A DNA stretch of 64,000 nt from Viridibacillus sp050279675 (GTDB lineage Bacteria > Bacillota > Bacilli > Bacillales_A > Planococcaceae), in the NCBI RefSeq assembly GCF_050279675.1, contig NZ_JBNNUK010000005.1, positions 157,310 through 221,309 of the forward strand, in the 5' to 3' direction. The translations under genes and the position numbers were made by a program. Under the pieces are notes generated by a model, which saw nothing but the letters and a program-made list of their open reading frames with translations, was not told the origin of the DNA and made no database searches. This document shows positions 8,662 to 16,957 of the stretch, one piece after another. Each line of letters opens with the position of its first letter. Positions within the stretch are counted from its first letter, which is position 1.

Positions 8662-9345
8662 ATGGATGACAAATTTAACATTATGATTGTCGAAGATGAA
8701 CAAAAGATTGCTCAAATGGTTGAAGAAAACTTAATCAAATGGGGATATGATGTATTTTCGGTAAAGGATTTTCAAAAAGTAGAAGAAGAATACTTGTCAG
8801 TAAAACCTCATTTAGTATTGTTAGATATTAATTTACCTTATTATGATGGATTTTATTGGTGCGAGAAAATTAGGAAGTATTCTAATGTACCCATTGTATT
8901 TGTGTCGTCCCGTAATGAGAAGATGGATGTTATGATGGCCATAAATATGGGCGGGGATGATTTTATCCAGAAGCCATTCTCAATGGATATACTCGTGACG
9001 AAGATTAATGCGATAGTGCGTAGAACGTATACATATCTTTCACCTAGTTTAGATGTTCTAAAACATAATGATTTGACTTTAAACTTAAAGAATTCAACTG
9101 TTAAGTTTGGCGAGCAAGAAAGTGAGCTCACTAAAAATGAATTTAAAATATTGACTGTTCTTTTTGAAAATAAGAATGAAATTATTAGTCGTGATGCACT
9201 AATGCGTGCATTATGGGAAGATGAGAGTTTTATTGATGATAATACATTGACGGTTAATATAAATCGATTACGTCGTAAACTAACAGATATGGGTGTGAAA
9301 GATTATATTCAAACGAAGAAAGGGCAAGGGTATATGCTAATATGA
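8662..9345 (+). CDS. BceR-like OmpR-family response regulator
   Basis: This 227-residue regulator has a receiver domain (residues 5-118, phospho-acceptor Asp55 in LLDINLP, VSSR and QKPF switch residues) and a winged-helix DNA-binding domain (about 130-227, NTLTVNINRLRRKL). It is similar in style to BceR/PsdR regulators that respond to peptide antibiotics through a flux-sensing ABC transporter. Its stop overlaps the start of the histidine kinase (ATGA). The likely target is the box at 13589-13602 in front of bceA. Confidence 0.92.
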   Translation: MDDKFNIMIVEDEQKIAQMVEENLIKWGYDVFSVKDFQKVEEEYLSVKPHLVLLDINLPYYDGFYWCEKIRKYSNVPIVFVSSRNEKMDVMMAINMGGDDFIQKPFSMDILVTKINAIVRRTYTYLSPSLDVLKHNDLTLNLKNSTVKFGEQESELTKNEFKILTVLFENKNEIISRDALMRALWEDESFIDDNTLTVNINRLRRKLTDMGVKDYIQTKKGQGYMLI

Positions 9346-10358
9346 GTATTTGGAAGCATTTGTTCTTTCAGAGGCGACTAATCTTAACCTATATTATGAT
9401 CATGTCGTTTATCACAGTAATGATCTTTATCAACCCAAGACTTTCAATCCCAATAAATAATCTACTCTACCTGTATCTTATCTCAACTTGTTTGTTTTTC
9501 TTGTACATTTGTATAGAATACTATTTTATCAAAAAACATTTTATTGCGTTGAAGAGTAGTTGTAGAGATGGTTTTTTAATCCAGGAAGAGTTGCCGATGC
9601 CTAAAACATTGGAACAGCAGATGTTTCAAGAAGTATTAAAGCAAGTAAATCAACAGCATCAGCAAAAAGTCACGAATATTATAAATGATAAAAAAGAAAC
9701 AATAGATTATATGACATCATGGTTCCATGAAATTAAAACACCTATATCAGTTAGTCGTTTAATTATTGAGAATGAGAAGGAAAATCCGGTTTTGAATAGT
9801 ATAGAAGAAGAAATAGAAAAGATTGAGGGATACGTTGAACAGGCACTCTATTTCGTTCGAGCGGATGATTTCAATCAAGATTATTTTATTGTTCCTGTTG
9901 ATTTAGACGTAGTGATTCGTTCAATTATTAAACAAAATGCCAAGATATTTATTCAAAAAAAGATAAAACTTTCATTAGAAGTAGAGTCTAAAGAAATACT
10001 AACTGACCAAAAATGGCTAGCTTATATTGTGGCACAAATTCTATCTAATGCTTTGAAGTATACTTCGCCTCAAGGGGAAGTGAATATTTCTTCAGAAGAA
10101 GATGAGATAGAAAGAAGATTAATCATAAAAGACAATGGGATAGGGGTAGAACAGGGCGACATCCAGCGAGTTTTTGATAAAGGCTTCACTGGGATGAATG
10201 GAAGAAGTCACGGGAACTCAACGGGCATGGGTCTTTATCTAGCTAAGAGATTGGCAAATAAGTTAGGACATTCAATCACTATCACTTCAGAAAAGAACCA
10301 CTTTACAGCTGTTACTATACATTTCCCAAAACTGCATGATTACTATGCAATAACATAA
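9342..10358 (+). CDS. BceS-like intramembrane-sensing histidine kinase
   Basis: This 338-residue kinase has two closely spaced N-terminal helices (about residues 13-30 and 41-62) with almost no extracellular loop, the mark of BceS-type kinases that sense via their ABC transporter. The H-box is WFHEIKTPISVSR with His129. The N-box NALKYTS and the G-boxes DNGIGV and GMGLYLAKRL follow. The start overlaps the response regulator stop by 4 bases. The transporter partner is encoded convergently at 10809-13494. Confidence 0.92.
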   Translation: MSIWKHLFFQRRLILTYIMIMSFITVMIFINPRLSIPINNLLYLYLISTCLFFLYICIEYYFIKKHFIALKSSCRDGFLIQEELPMPKTLEQQMFQEVLKQVNQQHQQKVTNIINDKKETIDYMTSWFHEIKTPISVSRLIIENEKENPVLNSIEEEIEKIEGYVEQALYFVRADDFNQDYFIVPVDLDVVIRSIIKQNAKIFIQKKIKLSLEVESKEILTDQKWLAYIVAQILSNALKYTSPQGEVNISSEEDEIERRLIIKDNGIGVEQGDIQRVFDKGFTGMNGRSHGNSTGMGLYLAKRLANKLGHSITITSEKNHFTAVTIHFPKLHDYYAIT

Positions 10359-10361
10359 TTC

Positions 10362-10406
10362 AAAATGAGAGGCAGTCACCTATTTGTACTTGCCTCTCAT
10401 TTTGTT
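10362..10406 (+). terminator. Terminator after the histidine kinase
   Basis: A 13-bp stem joins AAAATGAGAGGCA (10362-10374) and TGCCTCTCATTTT (10391-10403), followed by GTTATTT. Confidence 0.85.
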
Positions 10407-10462
10407 ATTTAAAGATTTTCTTCAAATATTAACATAAAGATTCGTTAATATTTCATTTGTAG

Positions 10463-10590
10463 TTGAGTGGAGTGAATGTGGCGACTCCTGCGGGAAAACG
10501 AGACAGTTCAAGGCCCTGCAGGAGCGTATCGACGAAGCGATTTGGCGCTCGCCCGCGGAAAGCGTCCACCGTAGCGGAAATCAACGGTCT
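10463..10590. repeat. Interspersed GC-rich repeat of Bacillaceae type
   Basis: This roughly 125-bp segment is clearly more GC-rich than its surroundings. It holds GGCGACTCCTGCGGGAAAA, a CCTGCAGGAGCG block and a right end with GGAAAGCGTCC and GCGGAAATCAACGG. From memory, many Bacillaceae genomes carry noncoding repeats of this style. No reading frame crosses it. A diverged copy of its right end sits at 2894-2924. It lies between the two terminators that separate the kinase and transporter genes. Confidence 0.7.
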
Positions 10591-10734
10591 TATTATCGAC
10601 ATTAGTATCTAAAAGACCAATAGTTTACTTATGTCAAAATTTAATGTTTGTTTTACCTAGTGATGAGTGGGGTGGAAAAAGGACAAAGATTGTGTAATTA
10701 CCAATATTAGCATTTAGTAAAGCCAAGAGAAAAA

Positions 10735-10779
10735 AGACTGTAGACAAACACGAATTTCTTCGCATTTTGTCTACAGTCT
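10735..10779 (-). terminator. Terminator for the bceAB-like operon
   Basis: Perfect 14-bp arms AGACTGTAGACAAA (10735-10748) and TTTGTCTACAGTCT (10766-10779) lie just downstream of the permease stop, with a run of A on the plus strand (T on the minus) at the exit. Confidence 0.85.
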
Positions 10780-10808
10780 AGGAGATAGTATCGCTTTTGG
10801 TGTCCTTT

Positions 10809-12740
10809 TTATACATTCACTATTTTGTTACAAGAAATAACAGTTAATACATAGTAAGTAATATAAAGCATTGTATAAGATACGATACAAATGATTACAG
10901 GAATAATGAAGTTGATATCCATTAAATTTGAGATAGCAGTTAATATCATACAACTATGAGTAATGCCTACGATTAAAGGTAGGAGAAAGACAACAGAATA
11001 TTGTTTAGCAATAACGCGCATTATTTCGCTTTTTTGAACGCCAAGCTTCTTTAATGTTGTATACCTTACTTTATCATCAGTTACTTCTGTTAGCATTTTG
11101 AAATATATCATACTTCCTGAAGCTGCAAGGAAGACTAATCCCAAAAATCCGCTTATAAAGATCAGTAATCCATAGACAGATTGTGCTTCTTGATAGCTAT
11201 CTGAAAAACTGTAGAAATGTACTTCACTAGGAAGCTCTTTCATGATTTTCTTTGTTAGTTCAGAAGATTTAGCTTCGTTGTTTACTTTCAAAGCATGCAC
11301 TGTAGTAGGAGTATTCTCACCTCTAAGTTGATTGTATTTTTTGTCATTTACAACTATTAAGAAAGGTTGAACAGGGTCATTCAATAATGAAAATGATTTA
11401 TTATCAATAATCTTTATTTTCGAATCCGCAGTTGCTGAATGCAACGAAACCGATTTGTTTATATTTGATTGCTGGTCTTGTGATCCAATGAAATTGTTGA
11501 TAATTGTTAGACCTTCTGTTTTCTTTAAAGGTGCAATTGGATCTAAATCTAATTTATCAGCTAGCTGATTGAAAGTTTTATTGGATATAACAGCAAATGA
11601 TTCGTCAAAGTAAAAGTACCCCCCAGGAACTTTCTTAAGCTCTGATGCATCGCCTTTCACCATTGTGTACTCCCAGTCATGTTCGAAGATAAGGGAATGA
11701 TTATTGTCCCAGGCGATTAATTCACGAATTTTTGCATCTACTTCAGAAGAAGTACTTTCATATTGATAACTATATGGAACAAAACTTTTCACCTGATCCA
11801 GAGTATTGTAATAAATACTATAACCAAATCCAAAAGCGATAAGTGTTACTGCGTTCAGTATAGAAATAATAGTGAACATAAAGGCGTTGCTCTTTAATCG
11901 ATTTGTTAATTGCGTAAAAGTTAAAAGATTAGACCACTTAAAATAAAATGACTTATTCTTCTGTAATAATACAAAGATAAATGCACTCAAGGAGTGGAAT
12001 AACAAAAACGAACCAACAAGCATGGAGATAATTATTATAATGATAGTACGGTTAAAGTTCTGATCCCAATTGCTCGATTCTGGAGACAGTTGTAATAACC
12101 AGTAGCTACCTCCAATCATTGCAATGGCAAGAAGCGCTAACAACAAAGAAGGTTTATTTATTTTCTCGCCTTTTTTAGTGGCTTGGAATAGCTCGATTAA
12201 TTTAAAACGATAAATAATAAAGTAGCCTTGCAATGAAGTAAGGAAAATAATCACACTAAATACGAGTAAAGTCTGTATGATTGCTCTTGAATTAATAGTA
12301 AATGTAATTGTAATAGAAAAACCCATTAATTTCACCAGAATCATACTGAAGAAAACAGAGAATAATTCCCCGATTGCAAGCCCTATTAAGAGTGCAAGTA
12401 TGCCCATTATAAAGTTCTCATAAAATAGCATTCTACCAATTTGTTTTTTCTCAACACCTAATAAGGAATATAAACCAATATCTTTTTTACGTCTTTTAAC
12501 AAAGAAGTTATTCGAATACCAGATGAAAATGGATACAAATAGTAGTAAAAGGATAGAAGAAGCACCAAAAGCTGATGCAAGTTTTTCTGTATCCGTTAGA
12601 GCTTGGCTAATCTGTTTATTGTACTGTAGTGATGAAAAAGTAAAGTAAATCGTAATACTGAGTGTCATTGATGCAATATAAAGAAAGTACTGATAGAAAT
12701 TGTGTTTGATATTCTTCCTTACAATATTAAACATGTTCAT
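10809..12740 (-). CDS. BceB-like ABC transporter permease
   Basis: This permease of about 643 residues has the BceB architecture: one helix near the N-terminus, helices around residues 50-300 containing an FtsX-like domain, a large hydrophilic domain (about 320-510) and a final group of three helices with the second FtsX domain. The large external domain is the region that senses peptide antibiotics in BceB. The ATG at 12740 follows AGGGGGTGG; an upstream GTG at 12749 is less likely. It overlaps the ATPase gene by 14 bp. Resistance to a bacitracin- or lantibiotic-like compound is inferred from the family. Confidence 0.92.
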   Translation of the reverse strand: MNMFNIVRKNIKHNFYQYFLYIASMTLSITIYFTFSSLQYNKQISQALTDTEKLASAFGASSILLLLFVSIFIWYSNNFFVKRRKKDIGLYSLLGVEKKQIGRMLFYENFIMGILALLIGLAIGELFSVFFSMILVKLMGFSITITFTINSRAIIQTLLVFSVIIFLTSLQGYFIIYRFKLIELFQATKKGEKINKPSLLLALLAIAMIGGSYWLLQLSPESSNWDQNFNRTIIIIIISMLVGSFLLFHSLSAFIFVLLQKNKSFYFKWSNLLTFTQLTNRLKSNAFMFTIISILNAVTLIAFGFGYSIYYNTLDQVKSFVPYSYQYESTSSEVDAKIRELIAWDNNHSLIFEHDWEYTMVKGDASELKKVPGGYFYFDESFAVISNKTFNQLADKLDLDPIAPLKKTEGLTIINNFIGSQDQQSNINKSVSLHSATADSKIKIIDNKSFSLLNDPVQPFLIVVNDKKYNQLRGENTPTTVHALKVNNEAKSSELTKKIMKELPSEVHFYSFSDSYQEAQSVYGLLIFISGFLGLVFLAASGSMIYFKMLTEVTDDKVRYTTLKKLGVQKSEIMRVIAKQYSVVFLLPLIVGITHSCMILTAISNLMDINFIIPVIICIVSYTMLYITYYVLTVISCNKIVNV

Positions 12741-13494
12741 GGGTCCCACCCCCTATAGTAGAAAGCGTGTTTAATAATAGGTTAAGGAACTCTTTTCTGT
12801 CCTTGTCTCCTCGGACTATTTCTGTGAAAAGGCGTCCATCTTTCATAAATAGCACTCGATTGCAATAACTTGCAGCAAAAGCGTCATGTGTGACCATTAA
12901 GATAGTCGAATCGTAGTCCTTGTTCAATACATTGAATGTATTTAGAAGATCTGTCGATGATTTAGAATCTAATGCTCCAGTTGGCTCATCTGCTAACACT
13001 AAACTTGGATTTGTAATAATTGCTCTTGCAACAGCAGCTCGTTGCTTTTGTCCTCCAGAAACTTGGTAAGGGTAAGAGTTTAAGATAGCTTCAATTCCCA
13101 GTATGTTGGCTATTTCTCGTACTTTAACTTCCATCTCCTGAGCTGGCCAATTGGCTAGTGAGAGTGGTAGTAGAATATTTTCTTGTATTGTTAAGGAATC
13201 TAGCAAATTGTAGTCTTGAAATATAAAGCCTAGATGCTTTCTTCGGAATTTAGCTAAATCCTTTTCCTTCATTGAGTTTACTGATTCACCCCCAATGACA
13301 ATACTACCTGACGTCGGTTTATCAATTGTTGAAAGGATATTCAGCAATGTAGTTTTACCAGCTCCGGATGGTCCCATAACGCCAACGAATTCCCCTTTGT
13401 TAATCGTTACATCTACATGATGAAGAGCAGTATATATGTTGTTTTTTGCTCCAAAAACTTTATGTATCGCATTTCCTTTTAAAATTGCATCCAT
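12727..13494 (-). CDS. BceA-like ABC transporter ATP-binding protein
   Basis: This ATPase has 255 residues. Walker A is GPSGAGKTT (residues 41-49), the signature is VSGGQKQR, Walker B is LVLADEP and the H-loop is VTHD. The open frame continues upstream to 13605, but the ATG at 13494 follows AAAGGAG and gives the normal family N-terminus. It is the first gene of a bceAB-like operon. A TNACA-N4-TGTAA box lies about 95 bp upstream, so induction by the BceRS-like pair encoded at 8662-10358 is expected. Confidence 0.93.
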   Translation of the reverse strand: MDAILKGNAIHKVFGAKNNIYTALHHVDVTINKGEFVGVMGPSGAGKTTLLNILSTIDKPTSGSIVIGGESVNSMKEKDLAKFRRKHLGFIFQDYNLLDSLTIQENILLPLSLANWPAQEMEVKVREIANILGIEAILNSYPYQVSGGQKQRAAVARAIITNPSLVLADEPTGALDSKSSTDLLNTFNVLNKDYDSTILMVTHDAFAASYCNRVLFMKDGRLFTEIVRGDKDRKEFLNLLLNTLSTIGGGTHEHV

Positions 13495-13588
13495 GTTAAA
13501 ACTCCTTTCAAGAGTTAGTTTGTACTTTAACAATACATTGAAATCTGAGGCTTCTCCATCGATTTTCCAAACAAGTAGTTCCCGTAAC

Positions 13589-13602
13589 TTACATTTTTGT
13601 AA
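13589..13602 (-). promoter_or_regulatory. BceR-type binding box before bceA
   Basis: TTACA-TTTT-TGTAA on the plus strand is a perfect inverted repeat and fits the TNACA-N4-TGTAA consensus known for BceR-like regulators. Its position upstream of the bceA start matches activator sites of this family. Confidence 0.75.
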
Positions 13603-13624
13603 CAATGGAAGTATGTTATATGGA

Positions 13625-13655
13625 TTGACTTTGCGGGGGTACGTATTTATATAAT
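13625..13655 (+). promoter_or_regulatory. Candidate promoter for the GNAT gene at 13783
   Basis: TTGACT at 13625-13630 and TATATA/TATAAT around 13648-13655 form a SigA-type promoter with a 17- to 19-bp spacer, pointing away from bceA. The leader would be about 120 nt. Confidence 0.5.
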
Positions 13656-13782
13656 AATTATAAAGTGGAGTTAAAAATAGGTGGATGTTGAAATTAATAG
13701 TGTAATTTGAAGATTTAATACATCTACAATTTTATAGAATAGATAATAAAAAATTCAACATAAAATTAAAGGCGGGGAAAAT

Positions 13783-14229
13783 ATGAAGCTAATAGAAATA
13801 GATAAATCAAATTGGGGGGAAGTTGTTTTTTTAACAACAAATAATGCGAGTATGCCGACATTATGCGAAGAATTTGTCGCATCAAATGCATTATCAATTG
13901 TGCAAGCGCAATTCGAAAAAACATGGATTACAAAGGCAATTGAAGTAGAAGGCAAATTAATTGGTTTTACTATGTATGGTTTCTCTGAAGAGCAGAACTT
14001 TTTTGAATTATGCAGAATAATGATTGATCGAAAGTTTCAAGGAAATGGTTATGGTCCTAAAGCAATTTTACTTGTAATAGAAGAGATGAAGAAACTAGAA
14101 GGATGCAACGAAATCTACTTATCAACTGAACCCAACAATGAGCGTGGGAAGAAAATATATGAGAAATTAGGCTTTAAGAATACGGGGCGCATTGTTGATG
14201 GTGAGGAATTGTATTGTTTGAAGCTTTGA
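13783..14229 (+). CDS. GNAT-family N-acetyltransferase (spermidine acetyltransferase-like)
   Basis: This 148-residue acetyltransferase contains the acetyl-CoA loop FQGNGYGPKAILLVIEEM and the C-terminal YLSTEPNNERGKKIYEKLGF pattern. It resembles the small polyamine acetyltransferases of the BltD/PaiA style, but the substrate is not proven. The ATG follows AAGGCGGGG. The gene is divergent from bceAB. Confidence 0.85.
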   Translation: MKLIEIDKSNWGEVVFLTTNNASMPTLCEEFVASNALSIVQAQFEKTWITKAIEVEGKLIGFTMYGFSEEQNFFELCRIMIDRKFQGNGYGPKAILLVIEEMKKLEGCNEIYLSTEPNNERGKKIYEKLGFKNTGRIVDGEELYCLKL

Positions 14230-14291
14230 TTACATAGTTCTAACTTGTATATAAAGAGAATCTGTTACTATAGAAAAATGAGGGGTCATGA

Positions 14292-15287
14292 ATGAATCAA
14301 TTTACACCAGTTTGGGAGAACGTTTTGAACACTTTTCAGCAAGTAGATGCTTCGGGTGCTGCCATAATGGTTATGAAAGAAGGCCAGATTGTTGCAGAAT
14401 CTTACACTGGTTTTCAAAGTAATGCCTTTGAAGCAAGAACTATGCAAAAGGATACATTATTTCATCTAGCTTCAGTTCGAAAAACATTTATCGGTTTTGC
14501 TGTAGCTTACTTAATCCAGGAGGGGGTAATTCAATCACTTGAGCAAGAGATTTCACCGATATTCCCTGAAATAGATTGTGATATATTAAAGGGAGTTAGC
14601 ATTCGCCATTTAATCACTCATACGCATGGGTTAAGACTAGTAAAAGGAGAACTTGAAAAAGAGTTTCGAGCAGGGACGAGTTGGGCTTATCGAAATATTG
14701 GCGTAGATTTATTGTCTGAAATCATTAAGAAAGCTTCAGCTAGAACAATTGCTAATATTGTTGAAACTGAAGTGTTAGTTCCTTGTGGTCTAACAGAGAT
14801 TGGTTGGTATGGTGAACTGGACTCTAGACATGTTGAAGTGATTCGAAAAGAAAACGATCCACATTGGTATACAAGTAACAATGTAGATGGCAGCCAAATG
14901 AATATGTATGCTTCTGTTAGAGATTTAGCTAGATGGGGAGCACTACATTTATCTAAAGGAAAAGTAGACGGTAAACAATTAATACCTCTAGAGATATTTG
15001 ATTACTGTACATCTGTTCAAAGCCCAAATACTTTACCATCGGACTATCCAAGGAATGGTTTCTTTTGGTTTGTCCAAGGAGCCTCATGTGATCAAACAGA
15101 AATAGGTGAAGCGGTATCTAATGATGCTTATCAAATTCTCGGCTATACAAATGTTACTTTGTTAGTCATTCCAGAGCATGAGATAGTTGCGGTACGTGCT
15201 TTTAATAACTTCGGTTCACCAGTTGGATATGATTACTTAAAGGACGTTCGTGGTTTTGGGAATTGTGTGATGGACTGTTTGCAATAG
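14292..15287 (+). CDS. Serine hydrolase of the beta-lactamase/class C PBP fold
   Basis: This 331-residue protein has the SxxK nucleophile motif as SVRK (in LASVRKTFIGF) and a YxN motif as YRN (in WAYRNIGVD), placing it in the beta-lactamase (PF00144) superfamily. No signal peptide is present, so it is probably a cytosolic esterase or peptidase rather than a secreted beta-lactamase. The ATG follows GAGGGG. It is followed by a terminator at 15305-15343 and then by a long noncoding repeat array. Confidence 0.86.
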   Translation: MNQFTPVWENVLNTFQQVDASGAAIMVMKEGQIVAESYTGFQSNAFEARTMQKDTLFHLASVRKTFIGFAVAYLIQEGVIQSLEQEISPIFPEIDCDILKGVSIRHLITHTHGLRLVKGELEKEFRAGTSWAYRNIGVDLLSEIIKKASARTIANIVETEVLVPCGLTEIGWYGELDSRHVEVIRKENDPHWYTSNNVDGSQMNMYASVRDLARWGALHLSKGKVDGKQLIPLEIFDYCTSVQSPNTLPSDYPRNGFFWFVQGASCDQTEIGEAVSNDAYQILGYTNVTLLVIPEHEIVAVRAFNNFGSPVGYDYLKDVRGFGNCVMDCLQ

Positions 15288-15304
15288 AGACATGATGATT
15301 AAAT

Positions 15305-15350
15305 AGCTACTTCAAGAAAAGCAGTAATTTCTTGAAAGTAGTTATTTTTG
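15305..15350 (+). terminator. Terminator after the serine hydrolase gene
   Basis: Arms AGCTACTTCAAGAAA (15305-15319) and TTTCTTGAAAGTAGTT (15328-15343) pair with one bulge and are followed by ATTTTTG. Confidence 0.75.
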
Positions 15351-15396
15351 TTTTATTAGTGGAGAAAATCTCAAATTTAATATTAAGACGATTGCT

Positions 15397-15742
15397 GATT
15401 TGATCTATTCGACTCTTCATTTGACGCACTCAGAGAGTGATTTAACCTACTGGAGGGAACATTTAACCGATTCGGCTATTCATATGACGCATTCAGAGAG
15501 TGATATAACCTACTGAGGGGGAGTATATAATCTACTCGAGTAATGATTTGGCCTATTCGGCTCTTCATTTAACCTATTCAGAGAGTAATATAACCTACTG
15601 GAGGAAACATTTAATCGATTCGAAGTGTCAGAAACAAGATTCGATCTATTCATCTCTTCATTGGATTCATTCAGATAATGATTTAACCTACTGAGGGGTG
15701 TATTTAACCTACTCGAGGAATGTTTTAACCTATTCGAACCAA
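15397..15742. repeat. Degenerate 21-bp-period repeat array A (16 units)
   Basis: Sixteen consecutive units can be read, nearly all exactly 21 bp. Units start at 15397, 15418, 15439, 15460, 15481, 15502, 15523, 15545, 15566, 15587, 15608, 15638, 15659, 15680, 15701 and 15722. The typical unit is GATTTAACCTACTCGAGGAA plus one base. Two unit types alternate, one with ATTCAGAGAGT and one with CTACTGGAGG. One unit is 22 bp and one is 30 bp. The frame that keeps phase has a stop at 15514 and no start, so the array is taken as noncoding. Confidence 0.8.
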
Positions 15743-15972
15743 TAGGAACTTAATCTGATCAATTCATATTCATATTTGAATCACTCAGAACGAGATTGTA
15801 TTCTTATTCAGTGATAAAATAACTATTTTTAAAATTAAAGTTCTAATAAGTAAGAGCTAGCCGTTGATTTCGTATATAATGGTAAGATAGAGAAGAATTG
15901 AAATTCCACAGACCAATTGTCGAAGAAAGCTTGAATCATCTCAATTTTAATTTTAAAGGAGTTTGACATAAC

Positions 15973-16410
15973 TTGAGTAAAAAGTTTGAAACAGAATTAC
16001 CTGAAGACTATGCAGAACTAAAAAAAGAAGCGAATTACACGTCTAGCTGGAGAGATCGTCTATCAGCAGTAATTGAGCTAAGTACTTGTAAACACCCTAA
16101 AGTAATCGACCTTCTTAAAAACCGTATGGAAAATGATACAGTTTACAAAGTACAAGAGGCTGCTTACAAAGCTCTAATTGCATTTGGAGAAAATGTAGAG
16201 CCACCTAAAGTACAAAAATTTGATATTATCAAAGGTACTGATAAGATCCTAATCCGTGTGAAGAAAAGTTTACCAGCTGATCACACATTTGAAGACTTCG
16301 CTGGAAAACTTGAACGTATGCGCCTTGATGTATACGATGCATACGAAGGTCATAAAGGTAAAGAATTCAAAACATGGCTTGAACAAAAATGGTCAAGCTT
16401 AAATAAATAA
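15973..16410 (+). CDS. HEAT-repeat domain protein
   Basis: This soluble 145-residue protein has two helical HEAT-like repeats in the first 70 residues (SWRDRLSAVIELSTCKHPKV, then KVQEAAYKALIAFGE). The charged C-terminal domain contains DIIKGTDKILIRVKKSLP. HEAT repeats usually mediate protein binding; no enzymatic role is suggested. The TTG at 15973 follows AAAGGAG. The gene is followed by a strong terminator. Its GC and codon style fit a well-expressed core gene better than its neighbours do. Confidence 0.8.
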   Translation: MSKKFETELPEDYAELKKEANYTSSWRDRLSAVIELSTCKHPKVIDLLKNRMENDTVYKVQEAAYKALIAFGENVEPPKVQKFDIIKGTDKILIRVKKSLPADHTFEDFAGKLERMRLDVYDAYEGHKGKEFKTWLEQKWSSLNK

Positions 16411-16477
16411 TTCATTTATTTAAAAACAAGTAGTTGCTTAATGAACTGAAAAACTAAAGCATCTAAAATTCCATACA

Positions 16478-16522
16478 AAAGGCGACATGGCGTTCAATTC
16501 TAGCCATGTCGCCTTTATTTTT
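16478..16522 (+). terminator. Terminator after the HEAT-repeat gene
   Basis: Perfect 14-bp arms AAAGGCGACATGGC (16478-16491) and GCCATGTCGCCTTT (16503-16516) are followed by ATTTTTATG. Confidence 0.9.
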
Positions 16523-16908
16523 ATGTTTTACTGCAAATCGCTCCATCAAATGTTGTTTCTAAAAAAATAGCCCCATAAATTCACCATCAGCCTATAGATT
16601 CTTCATCTTTTTTCAAAATCATAATAAAATATAAGGTTTTTCTGTAAAATGATGATTCCTTCCCTACAATAAACCTTTGTTAATATTATCATTCCTCAAT
16701 AGTGAAAAAAATGTATTTCCTTATAATAAGAAATAACAGATTGTATCTGAACAATTTATGACTAGTGTGATATTAATGATAATTAAAAGAGGAGTGGCAA
16801 AGTGAAAAATATAACTTGAATGTTGTTAAACCTGTGCTTGTTAAAAATCTGTTTCTAATGAGTTAAGTACAGGTTAATTCAAATAATGATCCCGACAAGT
16901 CTTGAACC
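16523..16908. other. Gene-poor stretch before RNase J
   Basis: About 390 bp without a supportable gene. A good ribosome binding site (GAGGAGTGG near 16790) is followed by a GTG reading only five codons, and several stops follow, which looks like a decayed gene start. Confidence 0.4.
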
Positions 16909-16941
16909 AATAATCCCGACCTTTTCGAGATTATTATTTTT
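16909..16941 (+). terminator. Hairpin with T-run close to the RNase J stop
   Basis: Arms AATAATCCCG (16909-16918) and CGAGATTATT (16926-16935) pair with one wobble. T-rich sequence follows on the plus strand, so it would end a plus-strand transcript from the decayed stretch rather than the RNase J mRNA. Confidence 0.5.
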
Positions 16942-16957
16942 AGGGAATAATTTCCAA

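Noticed and set aside
15397..15742. Array A as a protein-coding heptapeptide repeat
   Set aside because: The phased frame has an internal stop and no start codon or ribosome binding site.
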